Below are positions 47,480 to 60,841 of a DNA stretch of 64,000 nucleotides, piece by piece. The notes beneath the pieces are model-generated. The model did no database searches. It was given only the letters and a program-made list of their open reading frames with translations, and was not told the DNA's origin. The translations under genes were made by a program, and so were the position numbers. Position 1 is the first letter of the stretch; the number at the start of each line of letters is the position of its first letter. Source of the stretch: Ananas comosus (lineage: Eukaryota > Streptophyta > Magnoliopsida > Poales > Bromeliaceae); NCBI RefSeq assembly GCF_001540865.1, contig NC_033642.1, positions 2,756,167-2,820,166 of the forward strand, written 5' to 3'.

Positions 47480-47740
47480 ATAAGTGTTTGGATCAGAGAG
47501 CCCGGTCTACAGGACCCGTTCCACGCAAAATAACAAAAGTTTTACTTATAGCGGGGAGTGGGTCCCACTTGGGCCTCGGGGTGCGTGGTACGTGGTACGG
47601 ATGTACCGTGGCGGCTGGCACGTGCGAGTGCGGTGTCGTGGCGATTTGGCACGTGCTAACGAAAAGTCAACTGTTACATCACGGCGGCTAGCGAAACGGT
47701 CGTCGAAGATAACGGAACGGGATAAGTTTTATATTCATTT
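47480..47740. promoter_or_regulatory. GC-rich island with two G-boxes
   Basis: An abrupt GC- and CpG-rich block in AT-rich surroundings, 1.2-1.4 kb upstream of PIRL. CACGTG occurs at 47619-47624 and 47650-47655. CACGTG is the core of plant bZIP/bHLH binding sites. Whether it acts on PIRL or is a leftover of another element is unknown. Confidence 0.4.
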
Positions 47741-49648
47741 TTTTATTTTATTTTTTTTTTCTTTTTAAAATGGGCTAAAGAAGATCCCGTAAACGGAACG
47801 GCCCGTTACTCTATTTTTTGTATTTTCTCTTCGTAGGTTTACTCATCATATAATATAATATAATATTCATTGTAACACTATTTGAATTTTTTTTAAAAAA
47901 AATATTTTTTTTAGTAATACTTTTTAATATTGATTACTAGAGACGGATGTAACTTTTTTTTTTCCTTAAACATGGTTAAATCATCCTTATCCTAATAGTA
48001 AAGCATTAGGTCGGATTTGCATAGATTTTGATTTCGAATTAAAATTTGTCGAGGTTCAGAACATTACTAATGAACACTTATAATCTATAATTAGAGTAAT
48101 GCTTCTATACTTTTTTTTTTTTTTATTACCGTTCATTCATGCGTATTCAACGACTCAGATTTAGTTTTTTTAAAATTGTGACCTGCAATAGCAGGTCACT
48201 TTGGGAGAGGTACCGGTTACCAGGTACCTCAAAAAATGATATTTTTGTCTTTTAATACATGGGTAATTTAGTCATTTTACATTTACTATATTTTCAAATT
48301 TTTTATTTTTTCTTTGTTTCCTTTTGCTCTCTCTATCTTTCCTTTCATAATTTGACATTTCATATAAGGAAAATTTCAAATGATTTGACAATATGATCAT
48401 TGAATTTAAACTTTAAATAGTAATATAAAATTTCTCTAATTTAAATTTCACTTTTAAATTTAAATTTTAATATTATATTCAAATTTATATTTTAAAATTT
48501 TAAGTTTCATATAAATACTTTGAAATATGGTAAACAGAAATAATTGTTTGAATTCTAGTCTTCTGGTTTAGGTTTGATTTTGGGTTTCGAAAAATTAGTC
48601 AGTTTTGAATTTGGATATGAATTTTTGAAATCCGTCGAGTTCGGAAATAAGTTTTGTGATTGTTAGTCAGATTCGAATTCAAATTCCTAACTATTTTTTT
48701 TCTCACCAATAATTCTAATCTTTTTAATTTATATGTTTAAAATTATATTTAAAATATTTATTAGCTCTAATAGTTAAATTATTATTCTGTTTAAAATATT
48801 TATTATTTTTACCGGTTCCAAATTGTTCTTAATGTTATTCGGTTCAATAGGTTAAAATCAGATTCTTGATAGAATAGGTCAAAGTCTGATCAGTCAAATC
48901 AATCGGTTCAATCTAGTTTTTAAATCATTGAATTTAAAATTTAAATAGTAATATAAAATTCCTCTAGAGAAATCTAGTTGTAGAAATCTTACTCTCTAAG
49001 TTTTTTATGCATTACGTTTTAAACTGATGCGAATAAACTGTATTTTAAATCTTGGTAAAAATTTAGTTTTTAAATAGTAATATGAAATTTCTCTAATTTA
49101 AATTTCACTTTTAAATTCTAAGTATTTAATTTTTAAAATTTAAATTCATCGTATTTAGAAATAAAACTATTTCTAAAATTTCTATAATTTAAATTAATGC
49201 ATAATTTGAGAAACACTAAAACATTTAAAGTAGATTCCTAAATTAATACCTAATAATTTCATAAATTTGGTTAATCAATTAATTTCCTAAATTAGTACTA
49301 ATTAATGCATAAATTTAGGACCTCAATTAAAAGATTCTTTAAATATTGTATTATTTAATTACCAAACTAACCTTGAATAAAATAATCCTTTTACCTGCTA
49401 AGTATTAAAGTTACATTTTTACCCTCTATTAATCAACGGTTAAGATCTTTTTTATTTTTTTTTAAAAAAAGTACCGAATCATTTCTCCTATAATTAATAT
49501 GTAAAGAATTTCTACACATTGCTTAGTCTCATCATCTGAAACCATGGACTCAAACCTTTTAAACGACTAATAAACTAGCATAGTTACTTATTTAGAAGAA
49601 TCAACAGAGTTGCAGAAAATCCGTGCCATTAAAGTAGTGAACTCCATT
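47741..49648. other. AT-rich intergenic tract
   Basis: No gene is supported. Repeated phrases such as tttaaatttcacttttaaatt (about 48420-48490 and 49090-49130) suggest decayed repeats. Confidence 0.4.
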
Positions 49649-50114
49649 TAGCTAGTGATGTCAAAAGGCCGGATTTGTATCGGGTTTTTAAAATTCCGAA
49701 CTCGAATCCGAAAATCAAATTAAGATCCGTATCCGGACGCGAACCCGGCGGATTTTAAAAATCTATATCCATATCCGTACCCAACTAAAAACCAGAAACC
49801 CGAACCTGGACCCAAACTCGGCTGATTTTAAAAATCCATACCGTTGAATAAAGATTTAAAGGATAAAAATTATTACATATTTTATATATTATATAAATAA
49901 ATAAAAATAAATTATGTGTATATATAATTTATTCGGGTTCGAGTTCGGATTCGGTTCGGATAAATACAAAATCCATACCTGTATTCATATCCGTCGGATT
50001 TTTATTTTCTATATTCATAACCGAATCTATACCCGTTTAGCTCGGATAAACCTGTTCCGTTCGGGTTCGGATTCGGATAATATTTCAGGTATCCATACCC
50101 AATGACATCCCCTA
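49649..50114. mobile_element. hAT-like MITE, 466 bp
   Basis: Flanked by the 8-bp repeat actccatt (49641-49648 and 50115-50122). Ends contain tagtgatgtca and, inverted, taggggatgtca. The interior is built of repeated cgaaccc/gggttcg-type units, a pattern also seen at 38990-39125. Confidence 0.68.
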
Positions 50115-50122
50115 ACTCCATT

Positions 50123-52282
50123 ACTCCATTGCTTGTTGCACACCATTGACTTTCGTACGGGACAAGGACAGTTGACATTCATCAGCAGTTTGAGTTTTTT
50201 TTTTTTTTTTTTCGGGGGTTTAATATTTAAGTTGGGAAACATCTAAGCCTACATAATAAGTCAATAGAAGATGCTAGAGTACTGTTCCCATGTGATTCTT
50301 AGATTAAGAAAATTTAGTTTTGCTTGTTACGTACTCTACCATCATGTTGTGGTCCAATAATTTTTAGAGTTGTTGCGTATAATTAATTGAGCCTTTAATT
50401 TGATCACAAATTGATCTTTGTTTAATGAGACCATGTGGTCAAATCAAAACTGCTTGAAAAATGTATATTTAATAACCACTGTATAGAGGCCGCGCGATGA
50501 GTTCGTTTCAAAGATTAAAAAATAAAAATAAAATTATTAGGATTTTCATAATAGGTGATCCAATTAATCATATTCAAATCAATCAATCCTAAAACTGTTT
50601 CCTTTAATATATTTTACTCATTTTTTATCTTATGTAAATTAAATAAAACTCTGATCAAATACTGATGAAAAGTTGATTTAGACTCGGAGAGTCACTAAGA
50701 CACGAGAAAAAGTCAGATCACTCAAAGTTCGGTTAGTGATGTGATGTACATATTACAGTCGGGGTTCTTGTTCCTACGGATTGATCAAAATTTTTTCTTT
50801 ATGGTGCTCAATAAGTTATTTTATAATTCTGAGCGTTGGTATGCATTTAATTTTATGGTTTATACATGTTATATGGTTCTAACAAAAAAAACCACTACTT
50901 TTTAAATATACTAATGAGGTCACATCTCCAAAAGTCTGGATGATATTGAAGGATATCTGACGTTATAATGTAAAACAGAATTGAAATAAAATTATATAGA
51001 AATACACTTCTTTATTTTTCAGTAAAATTGTAGAAAATATATAATAACTTACAGAATTTATTGCGATATGCAAAAGATGATATTGTATACGTAGGGCATT
51101 TTGACATCGCTCTCTCGCAGAAAACATTGGCCACGTTTTGGATTTTTTCTAAATTGTGTTTTAAGTTCAAAACATAAATTAAGAAAATCGTTGTAAATTT
51201 TGTTTGTGCTAGTGACATGTTTTTTTTTTTTTTATTTATAAGCAATCAAAAGCAAATGAGATTTTTCCGATGGCTAAGCAAAGCGCGCAGGTGTAACAGA
51301 TAATATTAATAAAAGAGCTGTTTTCAATTAGATTGGTGGAATATATATATACTATTCACTAATTGGCTTTGACCAAAATTAACTTTCTCCATTAATATTA
51401 GTTACAAAAATCCTATTTATTCTTTTTTTTTTTTCCCATTTAGTATGCATGCGATTAACTAGTAATATATTTTTTATCGTACTTTCGCATCGTACGCAAT
51501 AAAATTTCTCTGTAATTTCAAATGGAGTCTTAGTTTATAAAGAAAAGCACAAGAAGGTATGTTTATGTTCTCTAATTCTTTTTCCGAACACGATAAACCA
51601 CCTTTCAGTTTTGATGCTCCCTCTAAAAAATATCACAACTATTAGAGCTTTTCAATATATTAAAGCAAAAGATGTTATATTAATGTTAATTATAGATTAT
51701 CATCTAGTAACCCTCTAGTACGTCTAAACAGGATCTAAATTATGTGGGCTCTAAGTATGGTGACTAAGCTAGGTCAAAATTCTCCCCCTAACAAGGACAA
51801 AACAAGCTTTACATATTTTTATCCTTCTCACATCACTCCCATTTTAAGGGTACGAAACCATTTGTGTTATCTCCTTTTGAAAGGACATTTTTTGCTTTAA
51901 ATTATATATGTTTGTCTCAATGTCTCCTCATTTATACGTTGTGGTAGTCCTAGTTCCTTATCTCATTAATAATTAATATATGTGAGGATAATATCTACTT
52001 GACTCAAACATGTTTTTATAAAGGATCGATGCGTACGATATAGTACCAAAAAAAAATAAAAAATGTGGTAGTATGGCTATCCTCGTTGCGAGAAAAACGT
52101 TTGTTTAGGAATGGGCCCAAATTGTCAAAGTGGATCAACCCAAATGTTATTACTACATCTCAACATAACAAACAGAACATTAACTTCCACAATATATTGT
52201 TTTCTTCTGAAAAAAAAAAAAAGGAAAAAAATTTAAAAGTCAAAGTGTGCTTGAAGAAGATGTTTTTGTCCTTTTCTTTTAG

Positions 52283-52330
<48 letters not shown>

Positions 52331-53264
52331 GACCTAAAATATCTGTGGTAGTTATAATTCACATTTAATAATTTTTTAATATAATTTCATTTTTATCACC
52401 TTTATGACAAAAAATTCATACCATCAAAGCTATTAGAAGAAGCACTAACTATTATCACCATTAAAATCACTATTTCTTATATTCTTATAGCAGTTCTGAA
52501 AATATGCACTTTGGAAAATCTCTTCGATAGCTTTCAATTCTAGCAGACTAGGAAGGTCCAAGCGAAGTTAAATTTATTGGTAGAAAACCCTTTAGCTTAG
52601 ATTATGACCAAATTAACAAAGGACTTAAAAAGTAAAATTTTAATTAAAAGATAAAATCTACACACTTGCACAAAACCTACACACCTGCACGCAATAACTT
52701 TGACATGCCATAGTTTTCACTTGATGAAAATAAATAGATTTATTTGTTCCAAAAGAAACCATAAAACTAATTTATTTCTCATATGTGAATGCACCATGGC
52801 AAGAAAAAGCCCTAATTCACGTAGTTCGTTTTATAGTTGAAGAAGCAAGAAACGGGTATCAACTAACAAGGAACTCATGGCACACGGAATAAGAAACAGT
52901 ATACAGGAAATGCACAACTCCGAAGAACCAGTGCTTTTGATTCGATTTCTTGTAGATACAAAGCTAATTAATCACCACGGTTCAGGCTCGTCGCAATAGC
53001 CACAGCAAATAGAAACAACAGCAGCCAAATTTGCAACTATAGTTAGTAGAAGAGTAGTAGTTAGCACCACCACTCCGCCGACGCTAAAATAGTAAGATTA
53101 GTTACAATCTTCAAACATGGTAGAAAGGGCAACCCCAGAAGCATTCAAGTTAGGCACAAAAAAGGAGGGGTTTTGGTTAGAAGGATAATGACGTATGTCG
53201 TAATATTAGTGGTTCTGATCATGTAGTAAGCATTTACACGCAATTCCGTGGTTAATTAGTCACT
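50123..53264. other. Intergenic tract, 3' of the ATPase fragment
   Basis: AT-rich, with a 44-bp (AG)n run at 52285-52328. The ATPase 3' UTR probably lies in its right part. No further gene or element can be supported. Confidence 0.4.
52285..52328. repeat. (AG)n microsatellite
   Basis: Twenty-two uninterrupted AG units. Confidence 0.95.
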
Positions 53265-56200
53265 TCACACAGCATGATTGGGTGACACTCCTCGAGACGA
53301 TGCTCCATCAACTGCAAGACAAATGTGTCAGAGGGGGAGGGGCGGGGGGAGAAATTATAACGAGTTCATTGTAAATTTGTAAATTTGACTTCGCTTCTAA
53401 GATCATCTTTTCTATTAGAGAAGCAGAAGATGGAACATACAGCAAAATGTTGGAAAAAGTTATCTAGTAATGAACTTGTGTTCTGTACAGTTTTTCTTTT
53501 GTAATATTGAGCGAAAACTAGATCTTTTATTCGCTGCTGGCCAATGTCGTAATTATGAGGCAGTATATACTATAACAGTTGTAGGCATCTTGAATTATTA
53601 CGTTCACTTAAATTGTTCAACAAGGTACTCTGTGTATGCTACCTATCTCTCAAAAAAAAAAAAAAAAAAAAAAACAAGGTACTCGTGTATCCAAGCATGC
53701 TCCGAAAGCAGAAGTTCATTTGAAGCTTATGATTCTAACTATAAAAATTTGGTAAAAATATACAGAATTTACCTAAACTACCATTTTGAGTCGGCTATCC
53801 AACTTTTCAAAATTTTAATTTTACTACCCAACCTTTTAATGTGGTTGATTTGAATCAATCGACGGTACTTTAACTTCAAAATATAAGCTAATTACTTTAA
53901 TAAATTTATAGTTGTGAGAATTGCATAAAGCATTGTAAAGATTAACGATGCATTCAAATTTTAAAATTATTGACTAACTCAAACCAACAAATTAAGAGAC
54001 TGGATAGTAAAATCAAAATTTTGAAAGGTTCGGTAGCCGAATCAAAATGGTCCATAGTTCAGGTAAGTTCTATCCGTTTTTACCGAAAAATTTTAACAAA
54101 AAGATTAAAGCTTCTTCCAACAACAGCAGATGAAAATACCAACTTGCCAAAGTAGATTTCTAATGTGAAAAAGACGGTACCTTTTTGCTCTGGCCGGGAA
54201 CAACGGCTCAAAATTAGCTCTCCAAATGGCTGTTCGGGAACCGGTATGAGCTTTCCTATGACTGCTAACGGCCAGCTGCACAATGAACCTATCTTCATTA
54301 GACTTGGCAACAGAAGAAAAAATATCGAGCATACAAGAGCCTCATGTTAATGATCCGCTAGGTAAAGTTATCAACCATGAGGCTCGTGTGCAACTCTAAC
54401 ATAATTAGACAGATTGCATTTAAGTCAACTTGAGAGAAAGGAAAGAGAATGAGAGTAAAGAGAGAGAAGAGAAAAAGAGAAATGGAGAAAGAGCGAGTGA
54501 ATCTCAAGTTGTATTCTATGTGTTCATATATATTTTTTTTTAAAAAGGAAAAAGTTGCTTCGCCTTGGAAAATAACTAGTAGCAAAATCGAATTACCGAA
54601 CAAAGTGGTCTCACCTCACAAAACCAATAGCTATAGAAACAAGCCACAGCTTCCAAGTTAATTTGACAGTCGATGTGAACTTCCCAAGAAACTCGATGAT
54701 AATGACCTATATTATAAAGAAGCAAAAGAATTAAGCAACGATTTTTCTTCAAACCAACATGGGAAAAAGTATTAATTATCTTTGATGATTTCAATACCTG
54801 AAGTAGAACCGTAATCCCTACAATGCCCATGAAGAGGTAGTTCTTTGTGACTCCACTGAATATATTCAGCTCATTTAGCTTCCGTGAATTAAACTCATTA
54901 AATACCTGAGAGCGAAAAACAAAAAATTAAGAGGAAGTCGTATAGAATTTGAGAGCACATATTGAATTGTAACCAGACATAATGGAAGTAAATGAACAGC
55001 CTTTGAGTTTATCTCGCCTGGATAAAATGACTAGGGCAAGAATTCCCAAGATAGGTTGCACCTAGATACTATCTCGTTGTTTATTCAAAAATTGTGAAGC
55101 CCCAATAAGAAAAGAGCCACACATATAAACTCTTGGAAAGATATCTATTTACAAATTTATGTAAACTCTGAATTTAGTTTTTTTTTCTAAAATACAAAAA
55201 ATTGGAATTTTCATATATGACTTCAAAAACATTCTTTCTTACATACAAAAAACTATTATACATACATGCAAAAATCTCTCTCTTTACAAATAAACCTTTT
55301 GTAACAGACCACCAACTTCCCCTATGAATGGGCCTACCTAACTTACAAACTGCAGTTTTGAGGGGGTATACATGAAATTCAGATTTTATAGGGGTATATA
55401 AATAATAGATATTTTGCAGTAATATATCTGGAAAAACCATAACCAATTGAGCTAAACAAAATGCAGTAAACCCTGGAAACTCGTAAATCAGTTTCATGTC
55501 GACTCAATCGTAGAAGAGGAGGTATAAACTTACTTGACAGAGAACAAATGAATTGAATATAAAGGTATTTTTAACTTTCTCAGCATGACTGGGACTGTCA
55601 TTGTTCAAATGCAGAATGCTCCTGCCTCTGAAGTTCAGTGTAAGAAGGACAGTGATTTGAAACACAGCCTACAATCACAGCAAGAAACAATTAACAATAG
55701 CAGATAGTTCTAACCTTAGAGGAGGTGATAAACTAAAAAATAAAAAATCAGCAGCAAGTTTTGGAAGAACATGAACCTGTATAAACAAGTTCCTCCACAT
55801 GATATTTGTAATCAGAGGCTCTCTGCAGAGTAAGAAAAATAGCCATTAGGTAGATCATTCATGCTATTGATGCTACGAGAACAATTGCAAAGCATATTGA
55901 AAGACGATTATAGAGAAAAGGATTTCTGACAATCAGTTTAAAGTAAAATAGGAGCCTTTGAGGACAACTCTTGACAGTTCATCTTCCAAAAACAAATGCA
56001 TGAAAGCGACAATTTAACAATATGAAAAAAAATCACTTAAGAGGGGGAATTCTCCAGACAAAGATCAGGCAACTGAAGGTAAAAAAACTTATAAATTTGT
56101 CATGTTATTAATGATCTGCCTAGTCTTTTCATGTAGGGAGGTTGTTGTTGTCTCAAGATATGGGCTATTCAACTCAAATGAATAATATTACAATAGAAAC

Positions 56201-58046
56201 GAGCGAGCCAAATCTAAAGTAGCTTACTAGCTTATAAGCCAATATAAAGAAGTATCCCATTTTACACAAAGAAAATTCTAACCTCCGGCCGACAGGTGAG
56301 CGTTTCATAAGTTCATCCGTTGGTGGTTCAGTTGCCAATGCAAGAGCCCCAAGTGTGTCCATGATAAGGTTGACCCAAAGCAGCTGTTCCAAAAAAGAAA
56401 ATGTGCGTTATAATAATATTCGACTGCAAATTTTGTAGTCCATTGAAATTAGTTTAGTCCTATTAGAGAGAGTAACATCACAAGTACCAAAACATGCTTA
56501 TACCATTACTAGCCAGAATGATGATACAGAAAGACGGCATCAGATGACACTCATCCAGCTAAGCACATCATGCTAATTTAAAACATTTCACAAGCAAATT
56601 TGTTTTTGGTTTTGGCTAGTCATTTTCATCCTAGATTAGCAGGTAGGAAAAGTATAGCATATTAAACCTGAACAGCATTTAAAGGAACGTTGCCAGAAGA
56701 AACAGCAGCAACCACGTTGATCACAAGAGCAGCCACGTTGACGGTGAGCTGAAACTGAATAAACTTCTGGATGTTTGCATACACAGAACGACCCCACCGG
56801 ACAACCTAAAACAATAATGTATAAGATGACCAATTTATATAACAGGTTGAATCTTGAATTACATTTATCGCTAAAAAAAGAAAGAGCAAACCTTCACAAC
56901 AGATGCAAAATTGTCATCAAGAATAATAATGTCCGCACTTTCTTTAGCTACCTCTGTTCCCGAAATGCCCATTGCAAGACCAATATCAGCCTGAAAGTCA
57001 TAAACAAGGTGAATTGAGAATTTATCATAAAACAATGAAGCATTTCATGGCATATATATTTTATGTCATCTAAGTCAAACCTCATGTAATGCAGGAGCAT
57101 CATTTGTGCCATCTCCGGTAACAGCAACCACATGGTCTCTACTCCTCAAAGCTCTTACAAGCAGCAGCTTGTCATTTGGGGAAGATCTTCCCATCACCTA
57201 TAATGCCAAAGCACATTTATTTATCTTCATTTTTACATACGTTATTAATCCTCTAAGGTTTCTACAAGCAGCAACTTGTTTCAGAAGTAACAGACGAATG
57301 TCAAGGAAATGGTTAAATTTCATGGACATGCTAAACATTAAGTATCACAAAACAAAACAAGCACACTAGTGAAACAGAAGAAAAAGGCACTCAAATGGAC
57401 TAAAAAGGAGCTTAATCATACCAAAACAAACAATCTTGCAGTTATATAATGAAAAAAGTAAAGATATATATGTATACTTAAATATTACTAATGCTTTCAA
57501 ATATCTCCAATTTACACAAGAAAAGAGGGCACTGTACTCTTACAGAGATTTCATTAGCAATCGCCTCTCTTTCTGCATCAGTACGTGCGCGAAATGTTCT
57601 TCCCTCTATCACCACTGGCTCTGACACATTGGGATCAGTAAGTATCCCACACTCCAAAGCAATGGCTTTGGCTGTTTGAAGATTATCCCCAGTAACCATA
57701 CGTACCTACTTATTTAAAAGAACAAACTAATGTAAATCAGGGCATTTTGTATCCATTCTAATAACAGAGTTTAGTCAAGAATGACAACATTGTCTTTGGT
57801 AAGTGAAATTCAACCAAACTTGTCTACAAAATTCACTTCTTCAAATAAAGGTGAAGAATACATGTTTCCTACAAGGACTAACATCGAATATGTAATCCCA
57901 CTTTCACAAATGAACTAGAAAACCTACAGATCTCTAATATAAGATAATAAAAATTCAACAACAGCATAAGAAGCTACGAAAAGTACCTTGACACCAGCAT
58001 CTCTACATAGCAGAACAGCATCTCGGACTCCAGGACGACAAGGATC
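53265..58046 (-). CDS. Autoinhibited Ca2+-ATPase (P2B), 3' twelve exons only
   Basis: Exons 57987-58046, 57544-57705, 57081-57197, 56892-56990, 56668-56805, 56283-56383, 55777-55822, 55534-55668, 54798-54905, 54615-54706, 54181-54275 and 53265-53311 join in frame to 399 residues plus stop, with no disruption. P2B pumps export Ca2+ using ATP; plant members have an N-terminal calmodulin-binding autoinhibitor. Visible are [32 protein letters not shown], the hinge [21 protein letters not shown], membrane segments M5-M6 ([36 protein letters not shown]) and the M7-M10 region ending [14 protein letters not shown]. The tail GVSPNHAV is read from a short last exon. Best match is the ACA8/9/10 plasma-membrane type. 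The N-terminal two thirds, including the DKTGT phosphorylation site, is absent from the window. Confidence 0.9.
53631..53672 (+). mobile_element. Severely 5'-truncated SINE copy
   Basis: A 21-bp body (tgtgtatgctacctatctctc) plus an A21 tail, flanked by a 12-bp duplication aacaaggtactc (53619-53630 and 53673-53684). The gctacctatctctc end matches the 3' end of the SINE at 28403-28560. It lies in the last intron of the ATPase gene. Confidence 0.75.
53772..54062. mobile_element. MITE with about 60-bp inverted ends in the last ATPase intron
   Basis: The left arm (ccattttgagtcggctatcc and following) and the right arm (ggtagccgaatcaaaatgg) are inverted partners, continuing through a ttcaaaattttaattttacta block on the left. 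A related arm is present at 43800-43960 in PIRL intron 2. Confidence 0.68.
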
Positions 58047-58053
58047 CTAAGCT

Positions 58054-58054
58054 N
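58054..58054. other. Undetermined base beside the ATPase break
   Basis: A single n lies 8 bp from the ATPase exon border and directly before a (TA)n(GA)n run. No ATPase exon is found to its right. Confidence 0.9.
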
Positions 58055-58055
58055 A

Positions 58056-58058
58056 TAC

Positions 58059-58119
<61 letters not shown>
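58056..58119. repeat. (TA)n(GA)n microsatellite
   Basis: TA at 58056-58072 followed by GA to 58119. The same TA-then-GA arrangement occurs at 39197-39230. Confidence 0.95.
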
Positions 58120-58125
<6 letters not shown>

Positions 58126-60140
58126 GTGTGCTCTCAGGGGCAAAGAGCCCTCCGTGCTCCTGAGCCGTTTTCGATTATGGGACTCCCGAATCGACGATCG
58201 GCTCTGCTAGTTATAAAAAATTCTATTCACTAGTTAGCTAAAGATCAATAACTCTGATCTTAAATTGAAGCATCCAATTCTTTGCTCTAAGATGTCGTTC
58301 AATTTTGACCGTTTATTTTATGCTTACTTGATGGACTTTATTATAATTTTTAAAAATTACGAAATTTATTTTTAAAAATTTTAAATAATTTAAATCATAT
58401 TTAACAGTTCAAATCATCGACTCGAAATCTCTTTTATTGAAAACGATTTATCATGAGTACGAAGGAATTCGTACTCATAAGAATATAGTAACCTTACTAT
58501 ATATACATATGGAGAGAAAGAGTCTAGTTATTGTACTCTTACGTGTACGACCGCTCTCGTATTTATAAGTAATTTTCGATGAACGGTCAAAATCAAAGGT
58601 AGACACATTTCGAAAGTAATTTCATATAGGACTTTCACATGCATCAATTTATGCGGTCCATTTTTGATATCTCCATATTGCACTTTCTTCTCCTTACTGT
58701 GCTAATCCATGTAGTTCCCTCTCCTTTGTAATATTCGGATATCGTATTTGCTTGCCACCATTCTTAAATTTTCGAAAGTTTTAAATCTAAGAGGCTGTTT
58801 GATTTAACGTAAAACTACGAAAAAACGAATTCGGTGGAAAAAAACTTTTACGTAGCTTAGTGTTTGATTTGTAGGAAAAAAAATTACTTTTTCATGATGG
58901 TTGTTTGGTTGAGAGGAAAAAAAAAATAGATGAAAAACTATTTAATATATTTTTTATTATATATATTATTATTATATAATAATTAATATACTATATATAT
59001 ATCTATTTTATTAATTTTTATATATTGATTAAATATATTTAAAATTATAATAAATATATTACATAATATTATAATAGTTATAATTTAAAATATTAATAAA
59101 TAATTACAAATTTATAAATAAAAATATTTTATAATAAAATATTTCTATAATAAAATAAATAAATAAATATCATATGTAATACAGCTAAAAGATATATATA
59201 TATTCAGATAATATTAGTACTATAAAGTAATATAAATATTTATATTATAGTAGTATCGAGTCCGACTACTATGACTGATAATAAGCACGAAGCACTTGGT
59301 GCTCACAAGTTTTCTCACTGTTAGATTCTACTCCTTTTAACATTTTCGATCGATAAGGGGGAAGGCACGTTAGATTATAACTATCAGCCAACACCGTCGT
59401 GGGCACTCAACTCCTAAGGCCCCACATCATCTATACCACTTACATCTCTTAATCCAAATGGCCCAAGAAACTGGTACATAAATGAACTTGGTGGCCCTCC
59501 ATAATACAATAAGTAGCCTAGTTCATAAAATATATAATAATTATATATATACTTTATATAATTATATAGTAGGCATAGTATATATATAATATCTAAGCTA
59601 GCTGGTATATGTTTAACCAATTGTTTCAATGTGTGTCTTCCAAATTGACGTCATTGCAACTCTGTTAGAACTGATCTACACTATGAAACATATATTGGAA
59701 ACTAAATTTTCATAATTTTCGCATCATTACCTATCAATAAACGAATAATCTATAAAATGAACACTAAAAATAAAATCTCATAAAAAATGAATGAATAAAA
59801 GATTTCAATTTAAGATCTAGAGGTACGAGTTTATAAATCTAAATAGTGAAAAGAATTTTTTATAAAAATTTTTATCAGATTTTGGATTGTTTCTCCGTTA
59901 AAATTCACAAAACACCGATTCACAATCTACCATTAAACATTGTCGATTTGAGCCTTTATCACCTAAGCGCAAATAAGTTGAAAAAATTATGAACATTTAT
60001 TTTGCAAATATTTTTAACTAGTGTAGATCAAGTTCTAACGAGCCGATCAATATTCGATATTGGAAGTTTGCATCATTGAACAATCAACTTGGTAGCACGG
60101 AGACCTCTCGTCGCTGGCGCGGGATAGTGGATAGGACCAG

Positions 60141-60183
<43 letters not shown>

Positions 60184-60841
60184 AGAGGGAGTCCCTCTCA
60201 TGCGGTCCACCCTCTCATGTGGACCTCCCTCTTATGCGGTCCACAAGGCCAAAGTGGCCTCGTGGACCGTGCGTGCCTGCTGACCCCTCCGCTCCCAACG
60301 CCGCATCATCTCCATTCTTCTTTTCGTTTTCCGCAGACGGCACGCGGCCGGAAAACGAAAACACAGATTTTTTTTTTCCCAAAATCTATAAAATAACTTT
60401 TTCAAAAAAAATTTTGCGGACAACCAAACGGGGAAAAATAAATTTTCAACCGAAAATTATTTTTCGGACGGGTTTTATAGAGATCCAAACATGCCCTAAA
60501 TGAGACTTTGATCTTTACGGAGGTACGTTGATTTTGACTCCACAGGAGGGGTTTGGATCGCGACAACAGATAAAGACTAATAATACAAGTTGAGAGACAT
60601 GTATTTATTGAAACAATAAGGTTTAAAGCTTAATTTGTTTCGACGCTGAGTATTGTTGTGTGTGGATACCTAATTTCACCTCGATCCGGTTTGGACTATA
60701 ACAATTGCACTACTCAGTTGGTTTGTCCCAAGAAGGTAAAAGCACATTAAGTTTGGTACCAATCAATTACCACCGCCCAATATGTAATAGCCACTTACAT
60801 GCAGTGTCGAAAACAAATTCTCTCCATCATCAATACATTAA
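58120..60841. other. AT-rich repeat-laden tract between the ATPase break and a Tourist-like MITE
   Basis: No coding evidence, and specifically no ATPase 5' exon. It includes a (TA)n run at 60143-60178 followed by three copies of a ccctctcatgcggtcca-like unit (60193-60243). A possible element border at 58790 (ggctgtttgattt) has a loose inverted counterpart near 60495 (aaacatgcccta). Confidence 0.4.

Noticed and set aside
47484..47768. 94-codon plus-strand open reading in the GC island
   Set aside because: No recognisable domain and no splice or promoter context. Kept only as a GC-rich regulatory candidate.
53470..53853. 127-codon plus-strand reading with a poly-Lys run
   Set aside because: The Lys run is the A-tail of a truncated SINE in an ATPase intron, so the reading is an artefact.
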